Part shown: positions 33,788-45,600 of the stretch, piece after piece
How the letters are laid out: each line of letters opens with the position of its first letter
How positions within the stretch are numbered: the first letter of the stretch is position 1
NCBI GenBank assembly: GCA_033030425.1
Contig: JAUFSD010000021.1
Span: 744,001 to 808,000 of the forward strand
DNA from: Verpa conica
Lineage: Eukaryota; Ascomycota; Pezizomycetes; Pezizales; Morchellaceae
Length of the DNA stretch: 64,000 nucleotides
Reading direction: 5' to 3'
Made by a program: the position numbers and the translations under genes
Notes under the pieces: generated by a model
The model's input: only the letters and a program-made list of their open reading frames with translations
Told to the model about the DNA's origin: nothing
The model's database searches: none

Positions 33788-34421
33788 TTTGTCTTGTGAC
33801 AAGCTAGCTAGCTAGTGTAGGCCTAGGAGAGAGTGGAGGTAGGGCGGCGGGGGGTAGCCTCAGGCAGAGTATGTAAGTAGACTTTAAGTGAGTATGTGAT
33901 AGTACATGTAGTGGTGGACGAGTTTCTGTGCAAGTGTACATGGCCTAGTGAAGGATAATAGAGGTTTGTTGGTCGCGTGCTTGGCGTCAGTGTTGAGGTG
34001 ACGAGTCCTTCCGTAAAGCCGGGGGAATGAAAGAGGCTCGGCGGCAGCTGCCACAAGTTACCGAACATTCTTTGCTTGGGAAACACACAGTAATAGGTAA
34101 AACGTTGCCAAGAAGGGGCTGGACATATAAATCAGAGTTAGGGGAAATCTATATAATCATGGATTATCACTCAGGGCGTATCTATGCACCTCTATCGTGG
34201 CTACATCATCTCATCCCATCCCTCTTCTATTTCGAAAGGAAGAGTTCATGCACATACCCTACACCAGGGTTAGGGTTAATGAGCTGTTCGAGTCTTGGCG
34301 ATAAAGCCTCCACCTAACCCCACCATCATAAGTGTAGAGATCAGATGCAAACCCTTTACGTGCTACCTATATAGTTCTACTCAGTTCTACAACATATTTA
34401 CCCATCCCCTAACCAGTTACA
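33788..34421. other. Divergent promoter region between AVT-type and TCD-type genes
   Basis: Both neighbours start here, in opposite directions. A short telomere-like GGGTTAGGGTTAA is at 34267-34279, about 145 bp before the TCD start. Such boxes bind Myb-type factors in other fungi; no role can be shown here. No gene is seen. Confidence 0.5.
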
Positions 34422-36024
34422 ATGAATATAGATGCAAAAATTCTTGCTTCTCACCGCGCGCAGCTTGCCCTAACAGCAGTCGTATCTGGTGTCATGGTAG
34501 GCTCTACAATCATCGCCTTCCAGAAAGTAAACCGCCTCTCCAAAGTAAAGAGTCTCAAAGACTCAATCCCAAAGAGTTCCGGGTCAACTACTGTAAGTTT
34601 AATCTCATAGGAATAAACTAATTAAACAACAAACTACTCCTTCCCCCATGGGCATGGTATGTAGATTCTTGGGCCTGACGTTTCCCAAAGCTCACGGACT
34701 ACGGCGCAGCATCATCAAAGCTCCAGGATGAATCCGATACTGCCTTTTCTGCTAAAGCCCGAAAAGGTGACTGGGACGAAGGTATGCCCCTCCTCATCAA
34801 TTGACTCCAATACGACTGTTAACCTGATTAGACCTAATCCTTGAACAACTCTCTCGAAACCGTACTTTCCTCGGCGATGCTGGTCTTGCACTCATCCGTA
34901 AATCTTTCATAATCATTGTCGGCTGCGGCGGCGTCGGTTCCTGGACTGCGACAATGCTCCTCCGCTCAGGCGTTGGGAGGATTCGCCTAATTGACTTTGA
35001 CCAAGTAACACTCTCCTCTCTTAACCGCCACGCAGTGGCAACCCTCAGTGACGTCGGTACCCCAAAAGTCCACGCGCTCCGGAAACGCCTTGAGCAGGTC
35101 GCACCATGGGTCGAAATAGACTGCCGGAATGAGCTCTGGCAGCTCGAGGACGCAGATGCCCTACTGAGTGGAAATCCAACTTACGTAGTCGACGCAATCG
35201 ACAACATCGCAACAAAGGTAGACCTTCTCATATACTGCCACACCCACAGAATCAAGGTCATCAGCTCCATGGGTGCTGGGTGTAAATCTGACCCAACACG
35301 TGTATGCATCGGCGACATCTCAGAGTCCACCGATGACCCCCTTTCTCGCACTACTCGCCGCCGTCTCCGCCAAAAGGGCATCACAAACGGTATTACAGTC
35401 GTATACTCCACCGAGAAACCTGGACCCGGTAAAGCGACCCTTCTCCCGCTCCCTACTGAAGAGTTTGCGAAAGGGGGTGTCGGAGAACTTGCCCCCCTCC
35501 CAGATTTTCGCGTGAGAATCCTCCCCGTTCTAGGGACCATGCCGGGCGTATTTGGACTCTGTGTAGCGAACCATGTGATTACTTCTATCGCCAAGTATCC
35601 GACTGAATATTCACTCGGTAAGAACCGGGAAAAGCTCTATGAAGAAATGGTTGCCCAATTAGCGGGGCAGGAATCGCGGCTGCGGGGAAACATCCCGGGG
35701 CTACGGGTGCCACTGAGGAATGAGGATGCTGGGTATGTTGTTGAGGAAGTGTTTAAAGGGAAGAGTGTAGTCTCTGGATATTACACACGGCTTGTATTAA
35801 CGCGCTGGGAGCCGCTCCCCGAACGTGAAGAAGGGCACTGGGGCTGTGACGAATATAGTATTGGCATCGACAATGTTGTTGTTATGACGAAGGAGGAGGT
35901 AAAAAAACACGAGAAGGAGGTATTGAAGGGGCGGAAGAGTGCACTGGAGGTTTGGGGTGGTGAGGTATTGGCGAGGGTAGAGGAGAGAAAAAAGGAAGAG
36001 GCAACTTATGCGCAATATAGATAA
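34422..36024 (+). CDS. tRNA threonylcarbamoyladenosine dehydratase (TCD1/2-like)
   Basis: An E1-like enzyme that, in yeast and bacteria (CsdL/TcdA), cyclises t6A at position 37 of ANN-decoding tRNAs to ct6A with ATP. Exons are 34422-34592, 34691-34781 and 34832-36024; the product is 484 residues, against about 430-450 in yeast. An N-terminal hydrophobic helix (LALTAVVSGVMVGSTIIAF) fits the mitochondrial outer-membrane location of the yeast proteins. The ATP-binding loop is IIVGCGGVGSW (about residue 118), followed by RIRLIDFDQVTLSSLNRH and VVDAIDNIATKVDLL. SSMGAGCKSDPTRV marks the catalytic part. The first intron ends at CCCAAAG, a less usual but in-frame acceptor; the earlier TGTAG would bring a stop. 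Confidence 0.92.
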
Positions 36025-36412
36025 TTGAGGTAAGTAGAATTATGAATATAGATGAGTTGTAGTGTATTGTTGCCTAAATAGAAGATCTGGGGGGTTCTTT
36101 TTATAGGTACCTGGGCTAGATCTAGGAGTCTGTATAGTAGTACATGTGGATAAGTATTACCAAAAACGCACTGTATGTTTTAGGAATAAAGATTAAATGA
36201 TTACTGCAACACCGAAAGTCACTCGTCCTTCTCACAAGGCCTCGGCATGGATTTTAAATTACTTATCATGAACCTCGGGATTGAATAGGGTTAGGTTTTT
36301 TTTGACACCCTACCTTCTGACATTGGGGCTCCCTTCTCCAAGACTACCACAAGAAGATTATTTTGGACTATTATATCCATATTCTCCAGAACTTCAATCT
36401 CCTACCACCACA
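36025..36412. other. Short gap between TCD-like and SPS19-like genes
   Basis: Both neighbours are on the plus strand. No gene, repeat or clear promoter motif is seen apart from a T-run at 36296-36303. Confidence 0.5.
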
Positions 36413-37529
36413 ATGTCAAACCTCATGTCTCCCGTCTGGGCCTCCAACATCTTTGGTACCTCCCTAGCCCTTCACTCCCGGCCTCCTAGCTCCATCACTT
36501 CCAGCCTCTATAGCCCCTTTACACCTATGCACACTAACCATCTATAGAAGGCAAGGTGGTTCTCTGCACTGGTGGCGCCGTAAGTCCCCCAAACTTACAT
36601 CACCCCTCTTGCTAACACCCTAAAGGGCGATATCTGTTCCGGCCAAGTCAGTGCCCTCGTCGCCCTCGGCGCAAACGCATCAATCCTTGGCCGCCGCGCT
36701 GAAAAAACTCACTCTCGCGCCGCTGAAATTGCAGCACTAAGGCCCGGTGCAAAAGTCATTGGTATACCTGCCGATGTACGGGATTCTATAGCAATGGAGA
36801 AAGCAGTTGAGACGACAGTGAAGGAGCTGGGTCGGATAGATTACGTCATGTTTGTTCCCCCGCAAGATCCCCAGAGGAAGCTAACAAGTATAGCTGCGGA
36901 GCTGCTGGAAACTTCTTAGCAACCGTAGAGAACCTCAGTGCGAATGCTTTCAAAGCGGTCATAGATATTGATGTACTGGGCTCCTATAATATCGTTAAAG
37001 CTGCTCTGCCACAGCTCAAGAAAAACAAAGGCAAGGTGCTCTTTGTGAGCGCAACGCTGCACTACACTGGATTGCCGTACCAGGCCCATGTTTCAGCGGC
37101 CAAAGCAGCGATTGATGCACTTTCGCAGGTGCTGTGCGTTGAGCTGGGACCATACGGTGTTACTTCAAACGTATCACTCCCTTTCTTTCTACCCTACTGG
37201 GAGCTAACAATTCTCTGCAACAGTGTATATCCCCCGGACCTATCTCTGGAACCGAGGGAATGGCCCGTCTCTCCCGCCCCGATAAACTTGCTGCCATGCA
37301 GAAGTCAATCCCACTACAGCGCATGGGGAGGATATCTGAGATTGCTGATGCGACGATCTTTCTGCTCAGCCCAGCAGGTGATTTTGTAAGTGGGGATATC
37401 ATTGTCGTTGACGGTGGTGCATGGCATCGGCCGGGCTCTTCAGGGAGCGGATTGGGGTACCCGGAGAGTGTTATGAGTGAGAGGGTTGTTGAGGGAGTGA
37501 AGGGTATGAAGAAGGAGAGTAAACTATAA
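36413..37529 (+). CDS. SPS19: Peroxisomal 2,4-dienoyl-CoA reductase
   Basis: It removes double bonds from unsaturated fatty acyl-CoAs with NADPH so that beta-oxidation can proceed. Exons are 36413-36455, 36548-36579, 36626-36849, 36894-37170 and 37224-37529; introns are 92, 46, 44 and 53 nt. The product is 293 residues, essentially the length of yeast Sps19. It is a short-chain dehydrogenase: KVVLCTGGAGDICSGQ is the nucleotide-binding turn, IDYVICGAAGNFLA the family's typical second block, HVSAAKAAIDALSQVL the catalytic Lys helix, and SPGPISGTEGMARL follows. The last three residues are SKL, a peroxisomal type 1 signal, which agrees with the function. The very short second exon (32 nt) is supported by the join that rebuilds the GGAGDIC loop. 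Confidence 0.93.
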
Positions 37530-38308
37530 TGTGTATTGTGGGGGTATATCTATATCTATCCGGTTATGGAAAGTTCTAGTACTTATACCCTGTTGTTTAT
37601 GACCCACTTTTAGAGGAGGCCTATGATTTATAGGCGTGTGGTACAGGCCGTATACGTGGAACTGGCATTTTGAATTAAATACTTGAGAAGAACCCAATTG
37701 TCATACACCCTGCCCATGTGAGACTAGAGGTATTTACCGCGATAGCAATTACGTATATACTCTACCTATCACTCGTAAAAATGCGTGATAGTTGGTGATT
37801 TTACTATTATAATGGCAGCTGCTACCGATTAAAGAATCCGGCATACTCAATCATTGCAACCCCTGATAATTATTAGATCTCTCGAGCCAGGGGGGTGAAC
37901 GCTATAACTGATACGCGGGATGAATAAAATCCAGCGACATTTATCCTTTATACCAACACCTGCAGAAATAGTTTTAGACTAATCACCCTATTTCCTTTAA
38001 TTCCCCCTAGACATATTCTTTGGAAGCAGACTAACTGACCAAACTACCCGAATATTATAGCAAGTAGAAAAAAATCCTGCGAAGAAAAGCGGAAACCAAG
38101 CCCTAGCCTCGAATTCGCCAGAAAACAAGAAAGGAAAATAAAATTATAGCCCCTAAAATCCACTTTTCAATAGCACCTAAACAATCGGACAAAGAGAAAC
38201 GACAGTATTGAAGTTTTTGAAACAAAAAGCCTCTAGCAAACCATTTTCTCCCGACTCTTCTATTTTCAGCCGTTAAATTTCACATTTCAAATATGCTGTA
38301 GCCACAAA
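37530..38308. other. Intergenic between convergent genes
   Basis: Nothing recognisable; AT-rich sequence with the 3' flanks of the two neighbours. Confidence 0.5.
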
Positions 38309-39727
38309 TCATTGATTAACAGCAGTTGGCTGAGCATCTCTCGCAGCAAAGACACCATTCTCCTTTGCTTCCTCTTTCGGTTCTTCTGTCACCTCCTGCT
38401 TCTCCCCTTCACGGGTTTCCTCATTCTCCCCCTCAATCTTCGGGTTATCAATGGCAACCTTGACGGCAATTTCCCTATCTCCGACAACATGCCCATTCAT
38501 CTCCTCCACCGCCTTCTTTTGCATCTCCTCCGAGGCCAAGGTAACAAAACCGAAACCACGGCCCTTGCGAGGTTCGCCGCGAAGCTGAAGTTTACGGACC
38601 ATATAACGAGGGATAGGGCGAAGAGCAATTTTAGCAGACTCCGGATTATAGTTGACAAAGAGCTTCAAGAGCTAGATATTGGAAAAGTGTTAGCATGACA
38701 TAGTTAGATGTTTAGCTTATTACAGAACTAAAACTAACCTCTTCTTCGGTCAGCTCGTACGGTAGGTTGGCAACCATAACCTTAGTGGCACTAGGAACAC
38801 CATTTTCTGGAGGACCCCTCCTCCTCCCACCCCTAAAGCCAGTGGTATTTCCATCCCCCTCAGCTGAAGGTCCAGTAGGGGCAGCACCAGAACCTTCAGT
38901 GGCAGTAGGAGCTTCCGAAGAATTAGTAGCCTCAGTAAGTGGGAGGACGTTAGCGGCAGGGGTGGTTCCCTCTTCCGTAGTAGTCTCACCGGTGGCAGTA
39001 GTGTCGTTCGTGCGGTGACCACCGCGGTACTATAATTTAAGTTAGTTAAATTTAACAGTGATAAGTGAAAGAAATTATTTACTAACCCTGCCTCCACGTC
39101 CTCTTCCTCTACGAGGATTCCTCCCATGGCCGCCACCTCTCCTCCCACCTTGCTGCTCTCCATCCTCCTGCTGTTGATCCTCTGGGTTGTTGTAGGCCTC
39201 TCTCTTGGAAGAGGATGTTCCAGGCTTTCTGGCAAGCTGCACACTCACTTTCCTCTCCGAAACCTCCTTTCCACTGAGTTCTTCGATAGCACGATCAGCT
39301 TCTTCTTTGGTCTTTAGGTCAACAAAGGCGTAACCGACTGGACGACCGCTGCGTGGGTTTGTCGGGATAGAAGTAGATTCGCTTGAGAAGAAAAGTTAGT
39401 TTTGATTAGGTGGAGGAACACATAAGTGAATATTCACGCTCCCGGACAAACATAGCAGCAAGATATTGAAAGCACAAAATAGCTTGGGGGAACTCACATA
39501 TCAAACCCAGTGAAGAACTCTTTCAGTTCATCGTCGGTAGTGCTATAAGAAAGGTTTCCGATATAGAGCCTTCTGCCTTCGGCAGCAGAAGCAGCATGAG
39601 CAGCATCTGCAGCATTAGTCTCGGTTTCAGTAGGAGCAATAGTAGTGCTGGCAAGAGCTTCTGTGACATTCTCGACAGCAGTTGGGGTAGCAGCAGCTTC
39701 GTTATTTTCGATGGCGTTGGTAGACAT
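38309..39727 (-). CDS. RNA-binding protein with two RRM domains
   Basis: Exons on the minus strand are 39727-39498, 39381-39087, 39029-38739 and 38671-38309; introns are 116, 57 and 67 nt, and the product is 392 residues. An Ala/Thr-rich N-terminus precedes RRM1 (RNP2 RLYIGNLSYS at about 53, RNP1 PVGYAFVDLK). An Arg/Gly patch follows (RRGRGRGGR), then an acidic Thr/Ala-rich spacer, RRM2 (RNP2 VMVANLPYEL, RNP1 KGRGFGFVTLA), and a Glu/Lys-rich tail. The layout of RRM, RGG, RRM resembles yeast Sbp1 and fission yeast Rnp24-type proteins, which act in mRNA handling; the exact orthologue cannot be decided from sequence alone. The purine-rich leader 39880-40160 lies upstream. Confidence 0.88.
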
Positions 39728-42666
39728 GGTGATTTCTTTTTTTCTGTTTGCTTTGGGGGCTTGTACAAGTTGACTGTTTTATCAAGAAAGGAAAGCTGAT
39801 GGAGATGTCCTAAAAAAGGAGTTCTGCCTGAGAAAAATTGATGGAGGGGTTGTTGAAAGAAAGATCGTTACGACGTTGCAAAGGATACGTTTTTTTTTCT
39901 CGTCAGATAACTTTTTTTCTGCTTAGTTGATCGCCGGTGGTGATGTTGGTGGGGGTAGGAACAAGGACTGCTTCTGCAATTGACGGAAGATTTGAAGACG
40001 CACTTCAAAGGATTTTGGAGAGGAAGGGGGGGAAGGGAGAGCCTTGGTAAACTGACTGATCACTTGGTGGGGGAGTTCTTTGGAATTGATGACGGGGAAG
40101 GAAAAAAGAGAAAGAGAGGGGAGGGAGAAGGACTTCCGTTGTTAAAGGGGCGTTTTTTTCGGACTGAAGCTTGCCAAGACTGTACGCCACTGCAGTCAAG
40201 AACCTAGGACTGCTATCATTATCACTACTAGATACGAGTACATAATGTGTACATAAGCGCAGTCTGACTCGGTGGCTATGGAACATGTAGGTACCTACTC
40301 TCGAGTAAGGAAGCCTGTCGGAATATCTCTGCAGAGTCACCCACTGCCGTGCCTCTTTCCCCTTTAATATCCGTGCTTTGCTGGGTCCAGATTCCGTATA
40401 GTTCTTTTCGGTGAGTACTCACGCGATCCAGATACATTAAGTGAAACTGCCCACCATCTTGGTGGATGGGTAGAGTACTCCACAGCTTATGCACCTGGTG
40501 GACAGGTTGCTGGATCAGCCATACGTAACTAGGTAGATTTTCAATATTGGCTCCACTTTATTCTATTTCTGCGATGAGCCTAAACTCTACATATTCTATA
40601 TGATATGTGGCCTCAGCCCAGCGACATCGAATAAGCCCCGTTACTTGCCACTTATACATGCATCTCAGAGCATCTCCAGAGGATCGGGTCTGTGACTGGA
40701 AGGTGGGAGCATCCGTTGATTCTTTGTCCTTCAACCCCCAGCATCTCTGACTGATCTACGTTAGAACTGGTCGATTTACTCTATAAGCCTGTTTAATTTA
40801 TGTCATGAGGAGCTTCTTGCTTGCTTTTGGAAAGCTGATACAATTGTGTCACTTCAATGAATGCTCATTTTGACCTCTTGTGATCCATGGTTCAGAGCTG
40901 GGAATATCAAATATACAAAGGCCTATTCTACCATATTCTAACTCCATAATTGGTTTTAAACTTCAGGTCTCATGTGGACTATAATCTTTCAATTCGTAGT
41001 AGATGAATGAATAACTTATATAAAGAATTCGTTCTTGGACTAAATTTCTATTTTAGGATCTACACCCAAGGCATAATTTTATTCATCAAAGCCAGCAAGT
41101 ATAATCTCATTTTGAGACGCAGTGATTATTATCGATCAGCCCGTAGATTTTGCTCTTCGCAATGTCCAAGCCGAATATAACCTCGAGAGACCTATAACCC
41201 TAAATAGGGTGATGACAGTGGCGGTAGGCCTGATATGCACGTAGGGTTTTCTCTTCTGAGCGACATGACTCAATATAGGCTAGGGGCCCAAAGCCCAAAG
41301 TGGCTTGCCTAATTCAAACGCTAACTACACACTTTTGGCCTAATTTTAAATTATCAAATAGATATTTTGATCAAGGTTATAGCTCTCCTAAACTCTTCCT
41401 AGGGATCGGAGTTCGGTTGATTCCTACTAATAAGGTAATTGGGGCCCCTAAGGTCTTCGGTGTGCTGTTTAAAACAGATCACTAGTTATATACGCCGCAA
41501 ATATTAAATATATATCCTTTTTTGTTTAGCTTAGCAATTTTATGTGGTCCAAATGTTATAAAATCACATCTAATTGTTGAGTGTTTTTATTAATATTTAA
41601 TATAAATGGCTGATTATAATGAATGGATGGAAGTAGTTTTGAATTAAGAACCTATTCAGTAGGCTACATGTAAGTACTTATGAAATCCATGCGCCAGTTT
41701 CGAAAGGCCTGTGGGCTTAGAATGAAGTTTATGTAAAACGTGTGCCCGTGGCCTATGTTCATTAGTTATTCAATAAGAGAGATAACGTTCGCCCACAGTA
41801 ATACAAGGCTAGAATATATACATGTACTTTCTATGCTCTCTAAAAAATAAAGTTTGACGATCGATTATGTACCGGTACACACCACAACAAAAGTTACCCA
41901 CAAGACCACGCCAAATGTGAGATTTTAAGTATTTACAGTATGAAAAAACGAGGTGAATTTACTGCCATAGCACTACAGAATTTAGTCGCAAATACCGAAT
42001 TAAATCAGTATTTGAGGTAGAGTACTGTAACAATACAGTATTCCTCCCGTATCGCTAGCGTATCGGTGGGAGCACCGTACTGATCCCACCTCTTTTTGGT
42101 ACTGTAGGTATTACTTCTGGAATGTTTCCTAGTTTCTTTACATAATTTCCCTCATAGTCATTATTCTACATGTACAAATGCATAAATCATCGTCAGACTT
42201 AATTTTTCGGCGAGTACTACCAGAATTACCTGTAGTTGAGATTTCTACACGGTTGTGAAGTAGCAAAACGACACCGCTTTGTTTTAAACTTTATTGCGTT
42301 TCATCACTCTACAGTTGCTCTCACCCAAGATATCTACCTTATCTTAACTGATCTATTTGGCTAGGGTATAACTCTAGGTTTTTGATTGTCATTGTGCTTT
42401 TCTTGACCCTAGATTTTGAGACGACTTCTGCTGTTATTGCCTTACTAAAATGATATCAATAGATACCTCATCCTAAAAGCGAAATAAACCCTTACCATAT
42501 GAAGGAAGTAATTTTACTCGTTAATCTCGGGATAAACTCAATGTAACTAATACTATACAATAAGTTTTTCACAAAGTAGACGTGTCAATAAAAGGGAATA
42601 TCATCAAAACAAAAGCAACCTATAAAAACGCCCCCACCCTACCCAAGAATCCAACGTACGACATGT
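39728..42666. other. Intergenic, holding one miniature transposon
   Basis: Close to the RRM gene the sequence is biased (T-run 39892-39898). From 40200 to 41800 no gene or known repeat was recognised. The miniature element at 41836-42214 lies near the end of the BEACH gene. Confidence 0.55.
41836..42214. mobile_element. Miniature transposon sharing ends with 16999-17109
   Basis: The left end reads CTCTCTAAAAAATAAAGTTT and continues GACGATCGATTA. The reverse complement of the right end reads CTCGCCGAAAAATTAAGTCT and continues GACGATGATTTA. TA follows the right end directly (42215-42216). About 379 bp with no open frame fits a non-autonomous Tc1/mariner/pogo-type element. The left end has lost one base of CTCGCC, so its border is approximate. 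Confidence 0.6.
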
Positions 42667-45600
42667 TTATCGAATAAGACCAGGTGACTGGCTCCTTTGG
42701 ACTAATTGACAATCCCATTCATACTAGACATTGGAGTTAGCATAGTAATGTAACCTGATATTCTTTGAAAAGACTCACAACTCTCCCATGCTCGTCACCC
42801 GAATACACTGCTTGAGGCATTGGAAAGACTGCTGTGATACCTGCCGATACCTGGATTTCGCTATGGAACTGATTTACATGATGTAAAGTTTTCACTAAGA
42901 TCAGCTCGAACCGTCCGTTTCTGATCGATTTATCCCAGATCTTAAAGGGAGCTTATCAGTATGCGCCTATAATAGCTAAATAAAGTATTTTCTCACATTA
43001 ACAATCCCGCGCTTATGGCCTGTGAACAGTAACTCGCGCTCCAACCACTCGTTCCCAAGTCCTTCATAAAAAGCACAGCATAATATCTGGTCATCGGGCC
43101 CATCACAAATACTTTGTGTTAAGATGTGTTCACCGTTCAAGGAGTAAATACTAATATCTGGGCTTTTGCAAAGGGCGATACTCCCTGAGACATCATTGAC
43201 ACTTGCGCACTATCATTACCACCAAAAATACAAAATTAACCATGTTGAAATTTTTAGTTCAAGAAGCAGTTAACAGGAGCACAATCTTACCTTCACAGGG
43301 GAATCAGTTTTCAGTTGCCTCACAAAACGTAGCCTGTTCAGATCCCATACAAGAACAGTATTGTCATGCGAAGCGCTGACAAGCACGCTAAATGATCTCG
43401 AAACAGCCATGATAGTTACAGGGTTGACATGACCAAAAAGACATGCCTTCGGCTGAAGGTCCACCGATTTCGAGGTTGTCTGAACATGCCATACTGAAAT
43501 TGTGCCATCAGTCCCTGCTGTGATCAAGGTTCGATGGTCGGCGAACGCAGCAGCCGAAACCTGTCCCTGGTGTAGATGTTCATGATGCCCACAAAGTTTT
43601 TTACTCTCAAAGTGATAGAAACGAACACTTGCATCTGTGAATCCCCACTCCATGTATTTGTCATATGAAGGGGGCATATTTAGTCGAAAGGCATTTGAAC
43701 AAAATACACGTTCATACTTCGATGAATGAACCAAGGCTTGAACTCGTTCATGACTATCGAGCAATGGGAAGGGAAGTCGTATCAAAGACTCTGCGCCAAC
43801 ATCCAACCTTGCATTCTTATGTGTGATTTCCTCTCTCACCGGGTGGATCCTCGTAAAGACTTGGTGCGGTGTTTGCCCAAAATTGTGAATAATGCCAATA
43901 GTCGCTAGTCTTTCCACAGGATCTTGTATGTTGTCTAGGTCAATCGCACCATGATATGATAGGTGATGAAATACATTTGTAGCCTCAATTGCTGCCTCCC
44001 CCCGTTGTTTAAATCCAAAGACGAGGTCGATCCACTCGTGTAGATGTTGGCTGACGTATGGGCTCTCTAACGCCTCACGATGCTTCGCAATGAATATCTT
44101 TGGGTCACCCTTTGCCCAAGGAGGTAAGACGACAGAATCAATTGCCTCGTCCGAACCTTGTTTCATGCCGAAATTGTATGAATTTGAATTAACCAAGAAC
44201 TCTGGTAAGAAAAAGAACTCTGGAATGAGTTCTCGAACATCTGTCATATTATCTTTTGAAGCCGAAGTCCAAGCTTTCTCGATAGAATAAAAGAGCCTAT
44301 CTGCGTGGTCAAACTGGCCTCCTTGAAGAAGTAGGTACGACTGAACGAAGGGCTGAAGGCGGATAAGGTACGAACAAACAATCATTGCCGATGAGAAGTG
44401 TGTCCCATAATGGAAAGGAGGTGCTTGTCTGTCACCAATCTCTTCGAACGACCGATACCTCTCCCGGAACTCTCTCTGTCTCTCGGGGGTCTGTGCCCCC
44501 ATTGGTTTTGAAAAGTCTCGAAAAGTCCTGGGATTTGATAAATCAAGCTCCTCACTCATATAGTCCGCTAAAACCCACGGGAAAACTGGGTATTGTGTTA
44601 GATCATTGAAAGTCCTCCCAGCCATGGTGTTGACGAGCATCAAGTAGTGAAAGTTTGAGATCTCGCCCTTCATCCACTTCCGTGTTGCAGGGTTTGGGGC
44701 GCTTGAAGAGAATACATTTGCAATCTTTGATCCAAAGTTTGAAGTATTATCTTGAGTTCTAAGGGAGTCTATCCGCCAAGCCTCTCCTGTGTAAAGCGTT
44801 GCCGAACCACCATTGACATTCGTAGCTTTTGACAGCAGCTTTGAATGCAAGAAGTCTCGATCTTTCACAGACATAGTCGTTAAAAGGTAGCTCCTACCGT
44901 CAGTAAAAAAGAGCTCCAATGCCACATCCCTAAATAGAAACCGTCGCTTGCTGATACTGATCAAATCTTCAAAGAGCCAATGCCTTGTCTCGTGGTCGCT
45001 GTTCACCGCCAAAGGCTTTGGATCGTCTGCCTCTCTTCCTGAGATCATTTGAAGATACTGATCTCTCTCATCTTTAGGTGCCTGCCAGACGTTCACAATC
45101 TCGCCATCTGATCTTTGGAAGAAATTGTCAATAAGATAGAGACAGTTCTTCCCAAGAATCAAAAGTCCTTCCACAGCCTCTAGTCCTACGAGCTTGGATA
45201 CGTTGTGGACATACTCGACAACATCGCCGTGCTGGATGGTTCTCATGACTTTCCTATTCTTATCTTCCCACCCGTCATCATCCTCTCTAGGATCATCCAC
45301 TAATTCATAATCCTCATCAAAGTCGTCTTCTCCACCGTCACGAGCTGGGTTGTGATGTGACTGGTCCATAGAATCTGTTTCCCTAGTAGTGATTATACTA
45401 ATTTCATCGTCCTCAACGGATAGTGCATGGGCTCTACTACGACCGGCACTTTCTGACAAGCCCCCGGTGAGCCTTCTTTTTGGTTGGTAGTTATGAAGGT
45501 GGGCTCTTGAATCTGGTAACATACGCATCCGCATTCGATTCCTTCCTTCTGTTAAGTCAAGTTTCCATTTTGTCTCCTGCCCTTCATCGAGTAGTCCACA

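Noticed and set aside
34267..34279. Interstitial telomere repeat
   Set aside because: Only about two TTAGGG units are present, too few to call a telomere relic; it is at most a transcription-factor box.
13516..37529. A biosynthetic or defence gene cluster
   Set aside because: MET2, glycosyltransferase, dynactin, LAG1, SHO1, transporter, tRNA dehydratase and SPS19 belong to unrelated housekeeping pathways and lie on mixed strands with long gaps.
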